From assembly GCA_900315075.1 (NCBI GenBank), contig OMXV01000037.1, positions 1 to 51,218 on the forward strand: a stretch of DNA of 51,218 nucleotides, given 5' to 3'. This document shows, piece by piece, positions 7,978-16,885 of this stretch. The stretch comes from an uncultured Prevotellaceae bacterium (GTDB taxonomy: Bacteria; Bacteroidota; Bacteroidia; Bacteroidales; Bacteroidaceae). The notes beneath the pieces are model-generated. The model worked only from the letters and a program-made list of their open reading frames with translations, did no database searches and had not been told where the DNA came from. Within the stretch, counting starts at the first letter, position 1; each line of letters starts with the position of its first letter. Made by a program: the position numbers and the translations under genes.

Positions 7978-10848
7978 TTATCTTAATTTCCTTGTGATAT
8001 AGGAGCCATCGGCAGCATAGCACACAAGAATTACCGGTGCCGAACCTTTTTCCTTCAGGTTGAATCTTATAGTGGTATCACCAGATGGACGTTCCACTGT
8101 GGTGAGTTTGCAGCCGTTGAGTGTATATACTTCTACTTTTTTCACTTTTCGGTTGGCTTTCAGTGTAATCATTTTATTATTCCGATACACTTTCATGTCA
8201 AAGAAATCGGCATTGCCTTCATTGACTTTTGCCAGTGTTCCCTGATAGTCCCATTGGGCATCGAGAAATGCCAGGCGTTTCTGGAACCATTCTTTCACCG
8301 TTTGGATTTCCTCCTCATACGACGACACGAAATAAGCGGCAAAATAGGCCACGGGGCTACTGTTTCCACCACCCCACCACCAACCGCCTCCCTGGCTGTC
8401 GTCATCAACGAGCAGGTTGGAGTACTTGGCATAGTGTCGGTCTTTAGCCTCATCCAAAAGTGTAGCATAGTCGTCGAAGAAGGTGTTGATACTTTCTTGA
8501 CTGATGATGGTCTGGCGCAGTTGGGCATACCTTATTTTCACGGCATTCATGAAATTGGGGTCGGTCGTGAGTTTTTTCCAGAACGCCGGTGTGGGGTTGG
8601 TGTTGCATCCTTCATACACCCAAGCATGCACATCATTCGCATTGCAGAAATTGCAACATCCGTATGCCAGATTATAGTCCCAGGTTGGTCCTGCCACCAT
8701 TTTGTTGACGGTGCCGTCATCAGGGTCTTTGTCTTTATAGAAATAACTGCTACGTTTGAATCCGTCGGCATTGAGCGACAGTTCTGTGTGGATGAAATAA
8801 TCCACAAACGATGGAACGTCAATCCATTTGGCATACCCTTCGATGGGGTCGGCGAAATTCTGGTTCTGAAAGGATTGTTCCATACCATCGACAAATTGCT
8901 GGATATAGTTTTTTTGTGCTGGTTGCAATTTTTCCTTTTTCGGATGAAACACAGTCCAGGTGACGGTGCTGTTGTCGGCGCCACCACCCCAGGGCCATCC
9001 CCCACCCCATGGCCATCCACTTCCACTGTTGTTGGGGATTCCTTTTATTTTTGAGGGAAATGTTGCGTCGTTTTCATCGAAGGCATCCACTCTCACGATA
9101 TACCCGCCGGTGAGTTCACGTCCCTCGATGTCGTCCTCCTTGAGTTTGGCAATATCCACACGGTCTTTATCGCGCTTAATTTTCTCGCAGAACACATATA
9201 CCCCCCTGTATTCATTATTGACAACCACCTCGCACATGCATGTGCGAGGTGCCCAGTGCCCCATTTCAGTCCACATGTTGAATGCAAAGACATCGCGTAC
9301 CAAGGAGATGTCGTTATAGGGTGCTAACAGCACCCAGTCGCTCTCTTCGGGCATCCCTAAGAGTGACACTTTCAGGTCGTTACCCTCTTCATCCCATGTC
9401 TCAATGGTGTATTTCTTTTGGTCAAAGCTCAGTGAACTGTTTCCTCTGAGTTTGATGCCGATATGGCCGTCGTAGTCGGTGGCAGGGTCGTTGATGTTGT
9501 TCAGCGAACCATCGCCATGATTCACCACCCTCATCGTACCAGGCACCTTGTCGTCGGCATTGATAGTGGCAGTGGTATTGATAATGATGAGCGGTAGATT
9601 CGAGGTGAGCCCGTCTTGCTGTTGCCCCCCTTCTTCATCGCTATCGGCAGCCAAGGGTCCTGTTTGTGTGAAAAGATTCAGGTCGATGGCATTGCCCATA
9701 GTTTCATAGCCACTGGCATTAAGGTGTAACCAGTCGTTTTGGAAGAGATATTGTGACTGCAGGGCCTCAGGATCTTGTGGGTTGCAAACGGCAGCAGCGA
9801 AGTCTATGACACCATCGAGCATCTTCGTACTCTGAATCCAGTCGTTGATGACTTTCCTCCCCTTCTCATGACTGTTGCTATAGTAGGAACTGTTTTTGAA
9901 TGGTGTGATAGTAGCCCCGAATACCCGTATTCCTTTTTGGTGAGCCTCACGGATGATATCCTTATAGACATCGATAATACTATTGGCCGTCTGCTCTCCA
10001 TTCTGTGAGTTACCCAGGTCATTGACGGCCTCGAAGAGAATAATCCACTTCACCCCCTCTTGCTCGAGCAAGTCACGACGATAACGGTTTTTTGCCGTAG
10101 GCCCGAGTCCTCCACTGAGCACACAGTTTCCCCCGATGCCCATGTTGAGCACACCTACATGGCTTGTGGCAGCATTCTGCAAAAGTCGTCGTGAGAGCAC
10201 GTCGGCCCATCTATCCTGCTGGTTGGTGGTCGAGCCCCTGCCATCGGTGATGGAGTTTCCCAGAATTGCCACAGCCCCACTTTCCTCGGGAGCCATCACT
10301 TCGAGGGTGAGAATATTATACCAATGTTCGGTCTTTGTGGCATTGCTAAAGTCGGTTGTATTGCCTGATTTCAAATATGATGTTGTGCGTGAGCCAGGAT
10401 GTCCAGAGACACTTGACGATGCTTTGCCGTAGTGAATGGTGATAGCTACGTTCATCCGTGGGTCAAGATGGAAATTCACTGCGTCGGAGGTTACAGTCTT
10501 TCCGGCTGGAATGGTAACAGAAGCGTTTCCATTGAAAGTGAGACTTACCACCGACCCTTCGTCGATGTCTGCACTGCCTCCAGCTGTCATAGCCCTGGCT
10601 ATTTCCACAGCCTTGATTTCTGTGTCGCTATTACTAAACTCATTCGTCAGTTTCAGCCTCACGATTTCACCCCCAATAGACACCTGTACAATTTGTCTGA
10701 GAGAATTGTTTTGAAGTCCTGGTGATGGTGGGTTATTGTGCGTCTCTACCAATTGTGGGGCAGTACCCCATGTTCCAACCCAATGGTCGGCAGCACTCAA
10801 TGGTAATACGCAACAAAGAAAAAATAGGATGATAAGTCTAATTTTCAT
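7978..10848 (-). CDS. SGNH/GDSL esterase fused to CotH-family domain
   Basis: This 956-residue exported protein (signal peptide 1-19) carries two domains that are usually separate. Residues about 20-400 form an SGNH hydrolase: nucleophile S199 in ILGNSITDGRG, block II Gly/Asn in GIGGN (237-241), block III N276 in EAVND, and D372/H375 in NDWLHLN. Residues about 415-800 match the CotH family (KLRGNSSLSFDQKKY near 466, VVVNNEYRGVYVFCEKIKR, GPTWDYNLAYG). Some CotH proteins are protein kinases, and CotH domains are also common in secreted carbohydrate-active proteins. The C-terminus resembles a sorting tail ending YITRKLR. A Trp/Gly-rich loop (GWPWGGGWPWGGG) is inserted in the CotH part, with a second (GGGWWWGGG) further on. 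Within the PUL it would remove acetyl or other ester groups; the substrate is inferred only from context. Confidence 0.85.
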   Translation of the reverse strand: MKIRLIILFFLCCVLPLSAADHWVGTWGTAPQLVETHNNPPSPGLQNNSLRQIVQVSIGGEIVRLKLTNEFSNSDTEIKAVEIARAMTAGGSADIDEGSVVSLTFNGNASVTIPAGKTVTSDAVNFHLDPRMNVAITIHYGKASSSVSGHPGSRTTSYLKSGNTTDFSNATKTEHWYNILTLEVMAPEESGAVAILGNSITDGRGSTTNQQDRWADVLSRRLLQNAATSHVGVLNMGIGGNCVLSGGLGPTAKNRYRRDLLEQEGVKWIILFEAVNDLGNSQNGEQTANSIIDVYKDIIREAHQKGIRVFGATITPFKNSSYYSNSHEKGRKVINDWIQSTKMLDGVIDFAAAVCNPQDPEALQSQYLFQNDWLHLNASGYETMGNAIDLNLFTQTGPLAADSDEEGGQQQDGLTSNLPLIIINTTATINADDKVPGTMRVVNHGDGSLNNINDPATDYDGHIGIKLRGNSSLSFDQKKYTIETWDEEGNDLKVSLLGMPEESDWVLLAPYNDISLVRDVFAFNMWTEMGHWAPRTCMCEVVVNNEYRGVYVFCEKIKRDKDRVDIAKLKEDDIEGRELTGGYIVRVDAFDENDATFPSKIKGIPNNSGSGWPWGGGWPWGGGADNSTVTWTVFHPKKEKLQPAQKNYIQQFVDGMEQSFQNQNFADPIEGYAKWIDVPSFVDYFIHTELSLNADGFKRSSYFYKDKDPDDGTVNKMVAGPTWDYNLAYGCCNFCNANDVHAWVYEGCNTNPTPAFWKKLTTDPNFMNAVKIRYAQLRQTIISQESINTFFDDYATLLDEAKDRHYAKYSNLLVDDDSQGGGWWWGGGNSSPVAYFAAYFVSSYEEEIQTVKEWFQKRLAFLDAQWDYQGTLAKVNEGNADFFDMKVYRNNKMITLKANRKVKKVEVYTLNGCKLTTVERPSGDTTIRFNLKEKGSAPVILVCYAADGSYITRKLR

Positions 10849-10886
10849 AGGGATAGTTTTTGAGTCGCGCTGGGCGATTTCAGTTG

Positions 10887-10894
10887 CAAAGATA
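10887..10894 (-). promoter_or_regulatory. Internal -7 box before the SGNH-CotH gene
   Basis: The - strand reads TATCTTTG (TAnnTTTG), 38 bases upstream of the start at 10848. No -33 box was recognised. With the hairpin just upstream it suggests that the esterase-CotH gene and the HTCS gene can be transcribed apart from the susC operon. Confidence 0.45.
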
Positions 10895-10915
10895 ATGATT
10901 TTTGTGTTTTTGATA

Positions 10916-10946
10916 ACTTCGGTGCCAAAAAAATTGGCACCGAAGT
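10916..10946 (-). terminator. 13-bp intercistronic hairpin
   Basis: ACTTCGGTGCCAA (10916-10928) pairs perfectly with 10934-10946 across a 5-base loop. It lies 31 bases past the stop of the CE15 gene. No T-run follows in that direction, so it may be a weak terminator or an RNA-stabilising structure between two transcription units. Confidence 0.5.
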
Positions 10947-10977
10947 CTTACAAAATGAATTAGTGAGAATAAAACTA

Positions 10978-13656
10978 TTACTTATTGATGATTTTATGCA
11001 CTTGTGTTCCACCGTTGTCGAGAGTTTCACGCACGATGCTCACACCTTTGGCTGGATGGTTCATCTGCCTACCATCGATGGTATAGTATGTGCGTTTTGT
11101 CACCTGGGAATTCAAGTCTTTTATACCTGTGGCGATGGTATTGAGATCTACGTTTTTCACGACAGTTTTAAATTCATCGAGGGTTTCGATATTGCTCACA
11201 CAGATGAGCCCTATCTTGTAATCCTTTTCCTTGGCATAGATATAAAGCGTATGCTCACCCACATCGAGTGTATTGACAAACTTGGTCTGGTCGGCCTTGG
11301 CAATGAGTGCTGTCAGGTTTTTCCAAGCCCATTCGCCTTTCGTGTTGGCACCATTGGAAGCATATTCTGTATTATCGTCAAATCCCACAAACACAGCATC
11401 GTTGGTAGCCTTTGCACAGTTGACATAGCCATAGATGTAGTATTTCTGCTTAGCGGGCGAATTGAATGTGAACTGCAGTGCCTGAGCCTTGTCGGTAGGC
11501 ACAGCCGTATTGGCAGATTCGATGACGGCATGTGCCATCTTACTACTCGGTGCCGTCTCATCATCCTCCAATGCCCAGTCGGTGCATCCCGCTGGGACAA
11601 TGCTTGAACTACCGCCCCAGAACATAACACTCTCTGGCCGACCGGTGTCCAGTGTGTTGGGTTTGTGCTCTGGTGTCTCCCACCAGTCAATCCATTGTCC
11701 GAGTTCCACGAGTGGAGCAGCCTTATGACTACCATTCTCAAAGATGGGTGCATTGGTGATGTTGGTGTCCACATCCATACCCAGCAGGAATCTGTCGAGG
11801 AAAGCCTCTACGTCGGCATACTGGTTGGTTGGCAGTTGGCAGTGGCTGTGTCCTCCCACGATGGAATATCCACAGCGGTCGGCGATACCATAGCGCTCGT
11901 ACACTTTTCTGGCTGCGTTCATCGACACATATCCCGAATAGTCGCCAAGCCACTTCATATCGGGGTTGCCTAACATGAGAATTGCTCGTGGGCATGCCAT
12001 GGCCACCAGTTCATGATGGTCGTACGGCAGATAGAAGGTGTTGTCCTTTGCGAAGTTTTCTTTCAGACTATTCATAAACCAACTGTAGTCGGTATTGTCG
12101 AGTCCCTCGCAGGCATCGTCATCCTTCGAACTATAATAGTCGCGGTTCCATACGCGAGAGACACGCCATGCATTGGCACCACCGCCTCCAGGTTCCTGTG
12201 CGATGGTCAGTGCCACACGCTCGTCGAAGACACCTGTGAAGAGTGCCATTTTTCCTGCATACGAGCAACCTGTTACGCCGATGTGGCTCATATCGATTTT
12301 GGTGATTTCCGGACCCAGTTTCTGCAGACCGTCGATGATACGGCTCAAGCCCCATGCCCATTCGATATAGGCACCATTTGACTCATACTGTGGGTACAGA
12401 CGTTTGAATTCGCGTGAGGAGTTTCCGCCCATCTGCGAATAGCCATTGACCTGACTTGCCGGGAGGTTCAGCCGGGCGATGTTGCGACTTGTAATCAACT
12501 GGCTGGGCAGCGATATGTTGTCGGTGCCAATCATCAGGGGATATGGTGCCTGACCACCCGAGGGATAGGAAATATTGGCTGTCAGGGTGAGCGACTGGTC
12601 GCCTACGGTGACCTTCACATTGAGTGTGTTGCCACTCATCCATGCCTCAATGTCGTCCATGCTGACAGTAGGTTTCTCGCCAAGTTCGTAGTGCTGTAAT
12701 TCACGAGCTATCTCTCCACGACGCCTGGTCCAGTCGCTGAAGTTGAGGGCGCGGCCACTACCATCAGAAAACTCAAACGGGTCGGTGAGCGGCTCACAGT
12801 AATATTTGTCGGGGTCGGCTTGCAACTCAGTGATGGTGGGGAAATAGGGGTCGGGAAGTCCGGCGGCAGTGTTCTCCACATCGTAAACCAAAGGTATTCC
12901 CTCCACCACATCATTTTGTTTTACGCGGATGGAATAGGCGGCAGAGCCGGCTTCATATTCAGCGTTACCGACAAAAGTTGCCGTCACGGTACCTGACAGT
13001 TCTCCTGAAGCGAGTGTCACCGCTCCTGTGTTGGCATCTACGGCAATGGCACCTTCAGGTGTGGCTGTGGCACTATAGGTCACAGGCAGGTTGTGAGGAT
13101 TGTTCAGCGTGGGTCGCGTGAATGTTTCCCCAGGTTCCATCATCACCAACGCTGGTGTGAACGAGAGTTCTGGGTCTTTTTTCTGTACCACCTCATCATC
13201 GTATGTCTCTAAATACATGTCGATTATCCTCACCGAGCCACTACCATCCTCGTTACCTCCCGAGAGGCATACCTCAGTGATATTTTGAAGATTCGAAGCA
13301 GATAGATAGTCTTTCAACTTATAGTCGCTGACACCTACTTTGTTGACAACAATAGTGGTTGCTTCTGTTCCCACATAGACGAGTATCCTAAAACTTTGGG
13401 CATTCAGGTCTGCACAGTCGATGACCACTTTTTCAATATTACTTAGGTCGCCAGAAGGCAGACCGAGATTGCGGATTTGGTTGGCATACGATATTGACCA
13501 CGACATAGTTTGTGTCTCGGCATCCCATTCCGAATAGGTCGAGGTTGTCACATTGGAAAAATCGGCATGATACTTCACGGTCGTCGCTTCCATGCTCCCT
13601 ATTCCAAATACGAACATTGCCATGAGGCATAACGCCTTGTAGATAATCTGTTTCAT
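10978..13656 (-). CDS. CE15-type glucuronoyl esterase, multidomain, secreted
   Basis: CE15 enzymes cleave the ester between 4-O-methyl-glucuronic acid on xylan and lignin alcohols. The catalytic set is visible: nucleophile S465 in GVTGCSYAGK (family GCSxxGK), acid E488 in AQEPGGGG (family QESGxGG), and His in GGHSHCQLP (H603 or H605). The protein has 892 residues, about twice a lone CE15 domain: signal peptide (1-25), an N-terminal beta-rich domain (about 26-155), an Ig-like segment (about 160-250), the esterase (about 270-640), a C-terminal beta-sandwich-like part (about 690-840) and a sorting tail (RETLDNGGTQVHKIINK). In the family-typical HC the His would be H605. It sits inside the PUL with a GH67-like gene, which supports a glucuronoxylan substrate. 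Confidence 0.88.
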   Translation of the reverse strand: MKQIIYKALCLMAMFVFGIGSMEATTVKYHADFSNVTTSTYSEWDAETQTMSWSISYANQIRNLGLPSGDLSNIEKVVIDCADLNAQSFRILVYVGTEATTIVVNKVGVSDYKLKDYLSASNLQNITEVCLSGGNEDGSGSVRIIDMYLETYDDEVVQKKDPELSFTPALVMMEPGETFTRPTLNNPHNLPVTYSATATPEGAIAVDANTGAVTLASGELSGTVTATFVGNAEYEAGSAAYSIRVKQNDVVEGIPLVYDVENTAAGLPDPYFPTITELQADPDKYYCEPLTDPFEFSDGSGRALNFSDWTRRRGEIARELQHYELGEKPTVSMDDIEAWMSGNTLNVKVTVGDQSLTLTANISYPSGGQAPYPLMIGTDNISLPSQLITSRNIARLNLPASQVNGYSQMGGNSSREFKRLYPQYESNGAYIEWAWGLSRIIDGLQKLGPEITKIDMSHIGVTGCSYAGKMALFTGVFDERVALTIAQEPGGGGANAWRVSRVWNRDYYSSKDDDACEGLDNTDYSWFMNSLKENFAKDNTFYLPYDHHELVAMACPRAILMLGNPDMKWLGDYSGYVSMNAARKVYERYGIADRCGYSIVGGHSHCQLPTNQYADVEAFLDRFLLGMDVDTNITNAPIFENGSHKAAPLVELGQWIDWWETPEHKPNTLDTGRPESVMFWGGSSSIVPAGCTDWALEDDETAPSSKMAHAVIESANTAVPTDKAQALQFTFNSPAKQKYYIYGYVNCAKATNDAVFVGFDDNTEYASNGANTKGEWAWKNLTALIAKADQTKFVNTLDVGEHTLYIYAKEKDYKIGLICVSNIETLDEFKTVVKNVDLNTIATGIKDLNSQVTKRTYYTIDGRQMNHPAKGVSIVRETLDNGGTQVHKIINK

Positions 13657-13678
13657 AAAAATAAAATTATGTTATTGA

Positions 13679-13828
13679 AGTTTCGTAAGTCCTCAACTTC
13701 AAGGTTATGAGGTCTTTAGGTTATGAGGTTATTAGGTGAGATTTGCTCAAATATGTCGTTAGCCATACATATATCACCTTAAAACCTGCAAGCGAAGCGA
13801 CCTATAAACCATAAAACCAGACGAAACT
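13679..13828. repeat. MITE-like element, copy A
   Basis: A 150-bp element is bounded by inverted repeats AGTTTCGT (13679-13686) and ACGAAACT (13821-13828). Its two halves are partly self-complementary through runs of the GGTTATGAGGTTAT type and of the CCTATAAACCATAAAACC type. Positions 13751-13831 are identical, base for base, to 29168-29248 in copy B. It fills the gap between the CE15 gene and the upstream gene, and its last 50 bases are the 3' coding end of that gene. Confidence 0.85.
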
Positions 13829-14873
13829 GGAGACTTCCGTCGGACATTTGTTCGCGGATGATGTTGAGTCCGTGCATCTGCTGCCCGATACAAGCACCAT
13901 CTGATGAGAATATTTCTCGCTTCACCACGTCGCACTGTGTGACGGTGTTGCGCACATCGGTCAGGTCGAGCACTTCACGGGTGATTTTGTTGAAATGGAT
14001 GGTCATGGGATAGGTGCCCTCATACTCCAGGTAACAGCGCAGATAGTCGTCGTCGATATCGGGAGAAACAAATGTGGTACTGCCGGCGGGCACAGGATAG
14101 TCGTAAGTGCTGCCGTCGCCATCGTTGATCACCACATAGCAGGTGAGACCTTCGGGTAACGGGTCACGACTGTTGAAGGTAAACCGATGTACTGTTCCCG
14201 GTTTCACCTTGCTGTCGTACAAACCGATAACTCCTTTATTCGTAAGGAGCACGTCGGCCTCCATCATTGGGTCGGGTTCCACCCATCCCGGTGCGGGTTT
14301 CCAACTGCCATTACGCACATTGCACGACTTGATTTCCTCACCGTTTTCATTGATGAGCACGGCCTCGGTGATGGTGTATGTCTGCGACTCGTCGCCTTTG
14401 TTGGTTTTTTGCAGGGCAAACCATGTGCAGATGGGGTCGTCATCAAACCATCCCCCAGAATGTTCCTCGTCGTCGTATTCAGCAAACTCTCCCTCCAATA
14501 CCCTTTGGTTTTTCTTGAAAGGGATGTACGGTCCTTTGTAATTCTGGCTTGATGCGATATTGCGTGCAAACAGTTGCACCAGTCCGTCATCCTCAGGTGC
14601 CCGAAGTAATGTCACGCGGAATGACGGATACTCCGTAATACTGAATGGTCCTTTCCACAGTGCGATGTCGCACCATTGTCCCACGAGAGTCACCTCGGCA
14701 GGATAGACAGTGAAGACTGAGCCGTCGGGCTTGAGAATACATCCGCCTAAGTCGGCCACCACAGGCATGTCTCTCACGTCGGGCGCATCGGGCGCCTCGG
14801 GAATCGTGTTCAGATCCTGTGCGACCGCCGTCGCACAGAACCCAAACATAACAGCTAACATAAGATTTCTCAT
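13779..14873 (-). CDS. Secreted PUL protein with one A-B module, C-terminus overwritten
   Basis: I do not recognise a named family. The 364-residue protein has a signal peptide (MRNLMLAVMFGFCATAVA) and one copy of a two-part module found twice in the neighbouring gene. The A part runs PAEVTLVGQW...PFSITEYPSFRVTLLRAPEDDGLVQLFARN; the B part includes VKPGTVHRFTFNSRDPLPEG and ends KITREVLDL. The start at 14873 leaves a 35-bp gap like others in the operon; a start at 14912 would give a poor signal peptide. Residues near the end (LNIIREQMSDGSLQ) match the paralogue's sorting tail (VNILRETLSNGTVR), but the last 14 residues (FRLVLWFIGRFACRF) and the stop come from a MITE-like element, so the basic tail RKVLVK is lost. 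Carbohydrate binding is a plausible but unproven role. Confidence 0.8.
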   Translation of the reverse strand: MRNLMLAVMFGFCATAVAQDLNTIPEAPDAPDVRDMPVVADLGGCILKPDGSVFTVYPAEVTLVGQWCDIALWKGPFSITEYPSFRVTLLRAPEDDGLVQLFARNIASSQNYKGPYIPFKKNQRVLEGEFAEYDDEEHSGGWFDDDPICTWFALQKTNKGDESQTYTITEAVLINENGEEIKSCNVRNGSWKPAPGWVEPDPMMEADVLLTNKGVIGLYDSKVKPGTVHRFTFNSRDPLPEGLTCYVVINDGDGSTYDYPVPAGSTTFVSPDIDDDYLRCYLEYEGTYPMTIHFNKITREVLDLTDVRNTVTQCDVVKREIFSSDGACIGQQMHGLNIIREQMSDGSLQFRLVLWFIGRFACRF

Positions 14874-14908
14874 ACCATTATTTACTAATTTTGAACCATG
14901 TGTCATAC

Positions 14909-16849
14909 TCATTTCACGAGAACCTTCCTCGTGCGTACTGTTCCGTTGCTCAATGTCTCGCGCAGGATGTTGACGCCCTTGACGGGTTTTGCCGACTGCA
15001 TACCATTCACACTGTAGAATGTCACTGCGGTGACGGTGGCATTGTCGTCGCGGGTGCTGTCTTTGATGCTCAGTTCTTCGAGGCTGCCCTCATAAACTTC
15101 GCGCACAATTTTCTTAATACGAACCCTGATGGGCTCTGTCAGTTCTTCCTGCCCGAAATATTGTAGTGTCATATACTGATAGCTGCGTGGTATCAGCACA
15201 GAAAGTTCGGTTGTGCCAAAACCCTCAAGCTGTGTCTCTACGAAGTCAAAACTCATATTCCAGTTCTCGTCGAACGACAAGTTGTAGGCCATAGCCATAA
15301 TGCTTGCAGGCAGCGGCTCCTCGGTATAGAATGTCACTTTGTGATAGGTTCCCTCGTCAACTGTTCCACTGTAGTAGCCCACAGCACTGTTGGTGCTATA
15401 GAAATCGACGTAGGCATCCCAGATGTTGCCATCTTCATCATAACTGCCTCCGATAGGTAATGTGGTACCCGTATTCCAGATAGAGGTGGCTGAGCCAAGT
15501 CCTGGTGTTGGTATCCACTCTTCCTCCTCGTTCATCAGATATACTCCCTCTATCACGCCGCTGTACTCGTCGCCAGTACGATTTTGCATAAAGAAGGCAA
15601 GAATCTCGGTGTCGTCGCCCAGTTCATCGATATTGAACTCACCGATAATGGTAGTTCCATCTTCCGATACTTCCACACCAATCTCTGGATTCGACTCCCA
15701 TGGCACATAGACACCACCCTGACTTCCTCCGCTCTCATTGCGATAACACAACTGGATGAGACCGTCGGCGGGTTTCTCGCGTAACACAATCTTATACATA
15801 GGATATTCAGCCACGCTGAAAGCCTCGTTCCACAAACCCATAGCCTGCCATTGAGACGACAGTGTCACTTTCACGGGAAGCCCGTTCTCGCCAACCTCTG
15901 CGGCGGGATCTGGGTCAATGATTTTGGCATCGTCGTTATAGGCATTGGCGACGATGGGCAATCGCTCGCGCGAGAGCATACCATTTGCATAAACCACTTC
16001 GTATGTCATCTTTACATCAGCGGGTAGGCTCAGGTTGTCGGCCATGGCCTGTATCATCACGCCATTGAAATAGTCGATTACGTCGTCGGCCGACTTACGG
16101 ATATTGTCCTGGGTAAGTTCCAGCACTGCTGTATAGGCACCCTCTTCAAACTGCACGGGGTAAATGGCATCGCCATCATTTGAACCACGTATTACCTTGA
16201 ATTGGAAACCTGCGGGGAAAGGCTCGCTACTTGTCACCACAAAACGGTGTATCTCATCCTCAGGCACTACCTTGTTTTCGAAGTTATAGCCCAATGTGCC
16301 CCATTGCCCAAAGGCCCATGTCTCGGTGACGGTAGAGCCTACAGGTACGATGGTACCAGCATTACTTGATGTCCAGGAATAGCCTGTCTTCAGTGTAGGA
16401 TGCCACTCTGATCCGTCTTCCTTATAAAGGATGAAATCATTGAGGATGAAGGTTTGTGCATTGTTGGCATCAAGGTTTTGTATGCCAAGTCGAGTAATAT
16501 TTACTTGTGTGGTAAATGCTCCTTCATACTCTGTGGCGCCCTGTGGAATGGGGGTACGGAAGTCCTCACCCTTACAGGTGGCAGCAAGCTGGTCGGTGGC
16601 TAATGGCTCACCAAACACAAACTTGAAGTGTGTGTATTCACCGGAGTTGAATTCGGTATCGACGGTGACAAACGAATAGTTGGCATTGAGTGTCACTGTC
16701 GCAGGCAATTGGGGTGCATTGGGGTCGCCAGTGACGACAGTGCTCTTGCTGCAATTCCAACCAGGTGTCAGTGCAAGTTCCACCTCTGCTGCAGAGGCTT
16801 TGACTGCCATGAGAAGCAGTGCTGTCAATAGTAAAGTAAAATGTTTCAT
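14909..16849 (-). CDS. Secreted PUL protein with two A-B modules
   Basis: This 646-residue protein has a signal peptide (1-20) and no catalytic signature that I recognise. It is built of four alternating parts: A1 (about 22-145), B1 (about 152-295), A2 (about 323-445) and B2 (about 450-585). A2 aligns clearly with the A part of the next gene (PVKVTLSSQWQAMGLWNEAF against PAEVTLVGQWCDIALWKGPF). B parts share a phrase of the type HRFVVTSSEPFPAG, HKVTFYTEEPLPAS or HRFTFNSRDPLPEG. It ends with an intact sorting tail (GVNILRETLSNGTVRTRKVLVK minus its first residues), so it should be exported and surface-anchored. All parts look beta-rich. Position after susD and the GH67-like gene suggests a surface glycan-binding role, which is inference. 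Confidence 0.78.
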   Translation of the reverse strand: MKHFTLLLTALLLMAVKASAAEVELALTPGWNCSKSTVVTGDPNAPQLPATVTLNANYSFVTVDTEFNSGEYTHFKFVFGEPLATDQLAATCKGEDFRTPIPQGATEYEGAFTTQVNITRLGIQNLDANNAQTFILNDFILYKEDGSEWHPTLKTGYSWTSSNAGTIVPVGSTVTETWAFGQWGTLGYNFENKVVPEDEIHRFVVTSSEPFPAGFQFKVIRGSNDGDAIYPVQFEEGAYTAVLELTQDNIRKSADDVIDYFNGVMIQAMADNLSLPADVKMTYEVVYANGMLSRERLPIVANAYNDDAKIIDPDPAAEVGENGLPVKVTLSSQWQAMGLWNEAFSVAEYPMYKIVLREKPADGLIQLCYRNESGGSQGGVYVPWESNPEIGVEVSEDGTTIIGEFNIDELGDDTEILAFFMQNRTGDEYSGVIEGVYLMNEEEEWIPTPGLGSATSIWNTGTTLPIGGSYDEDGNIWDAYVDFYSTNSAVGYYSGTVDEGTYHKVTFYTEEPLPASIMAMAYNLSFDENWNMSFDFVETQLEGFGTTELSVLIPRSYQYMTLQYFGQEELTEPIRVRIKKIVREVYEGSLEELSIKDSTRDDNATVTAVTFYSVNGMQSAKPVKGVNILRETLSNGTVRTRKVLVK

Positions 16850-16885
16850 AATAAAGGTTTATTGGTTGATAATAAATGATGATTC

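Noticed and set aside
8254-9054. Open frame of 266 codons opposite the SGNH-CotH gene
   Set aside because: It is antisense to a conserved CotH domain and no family was recognised.
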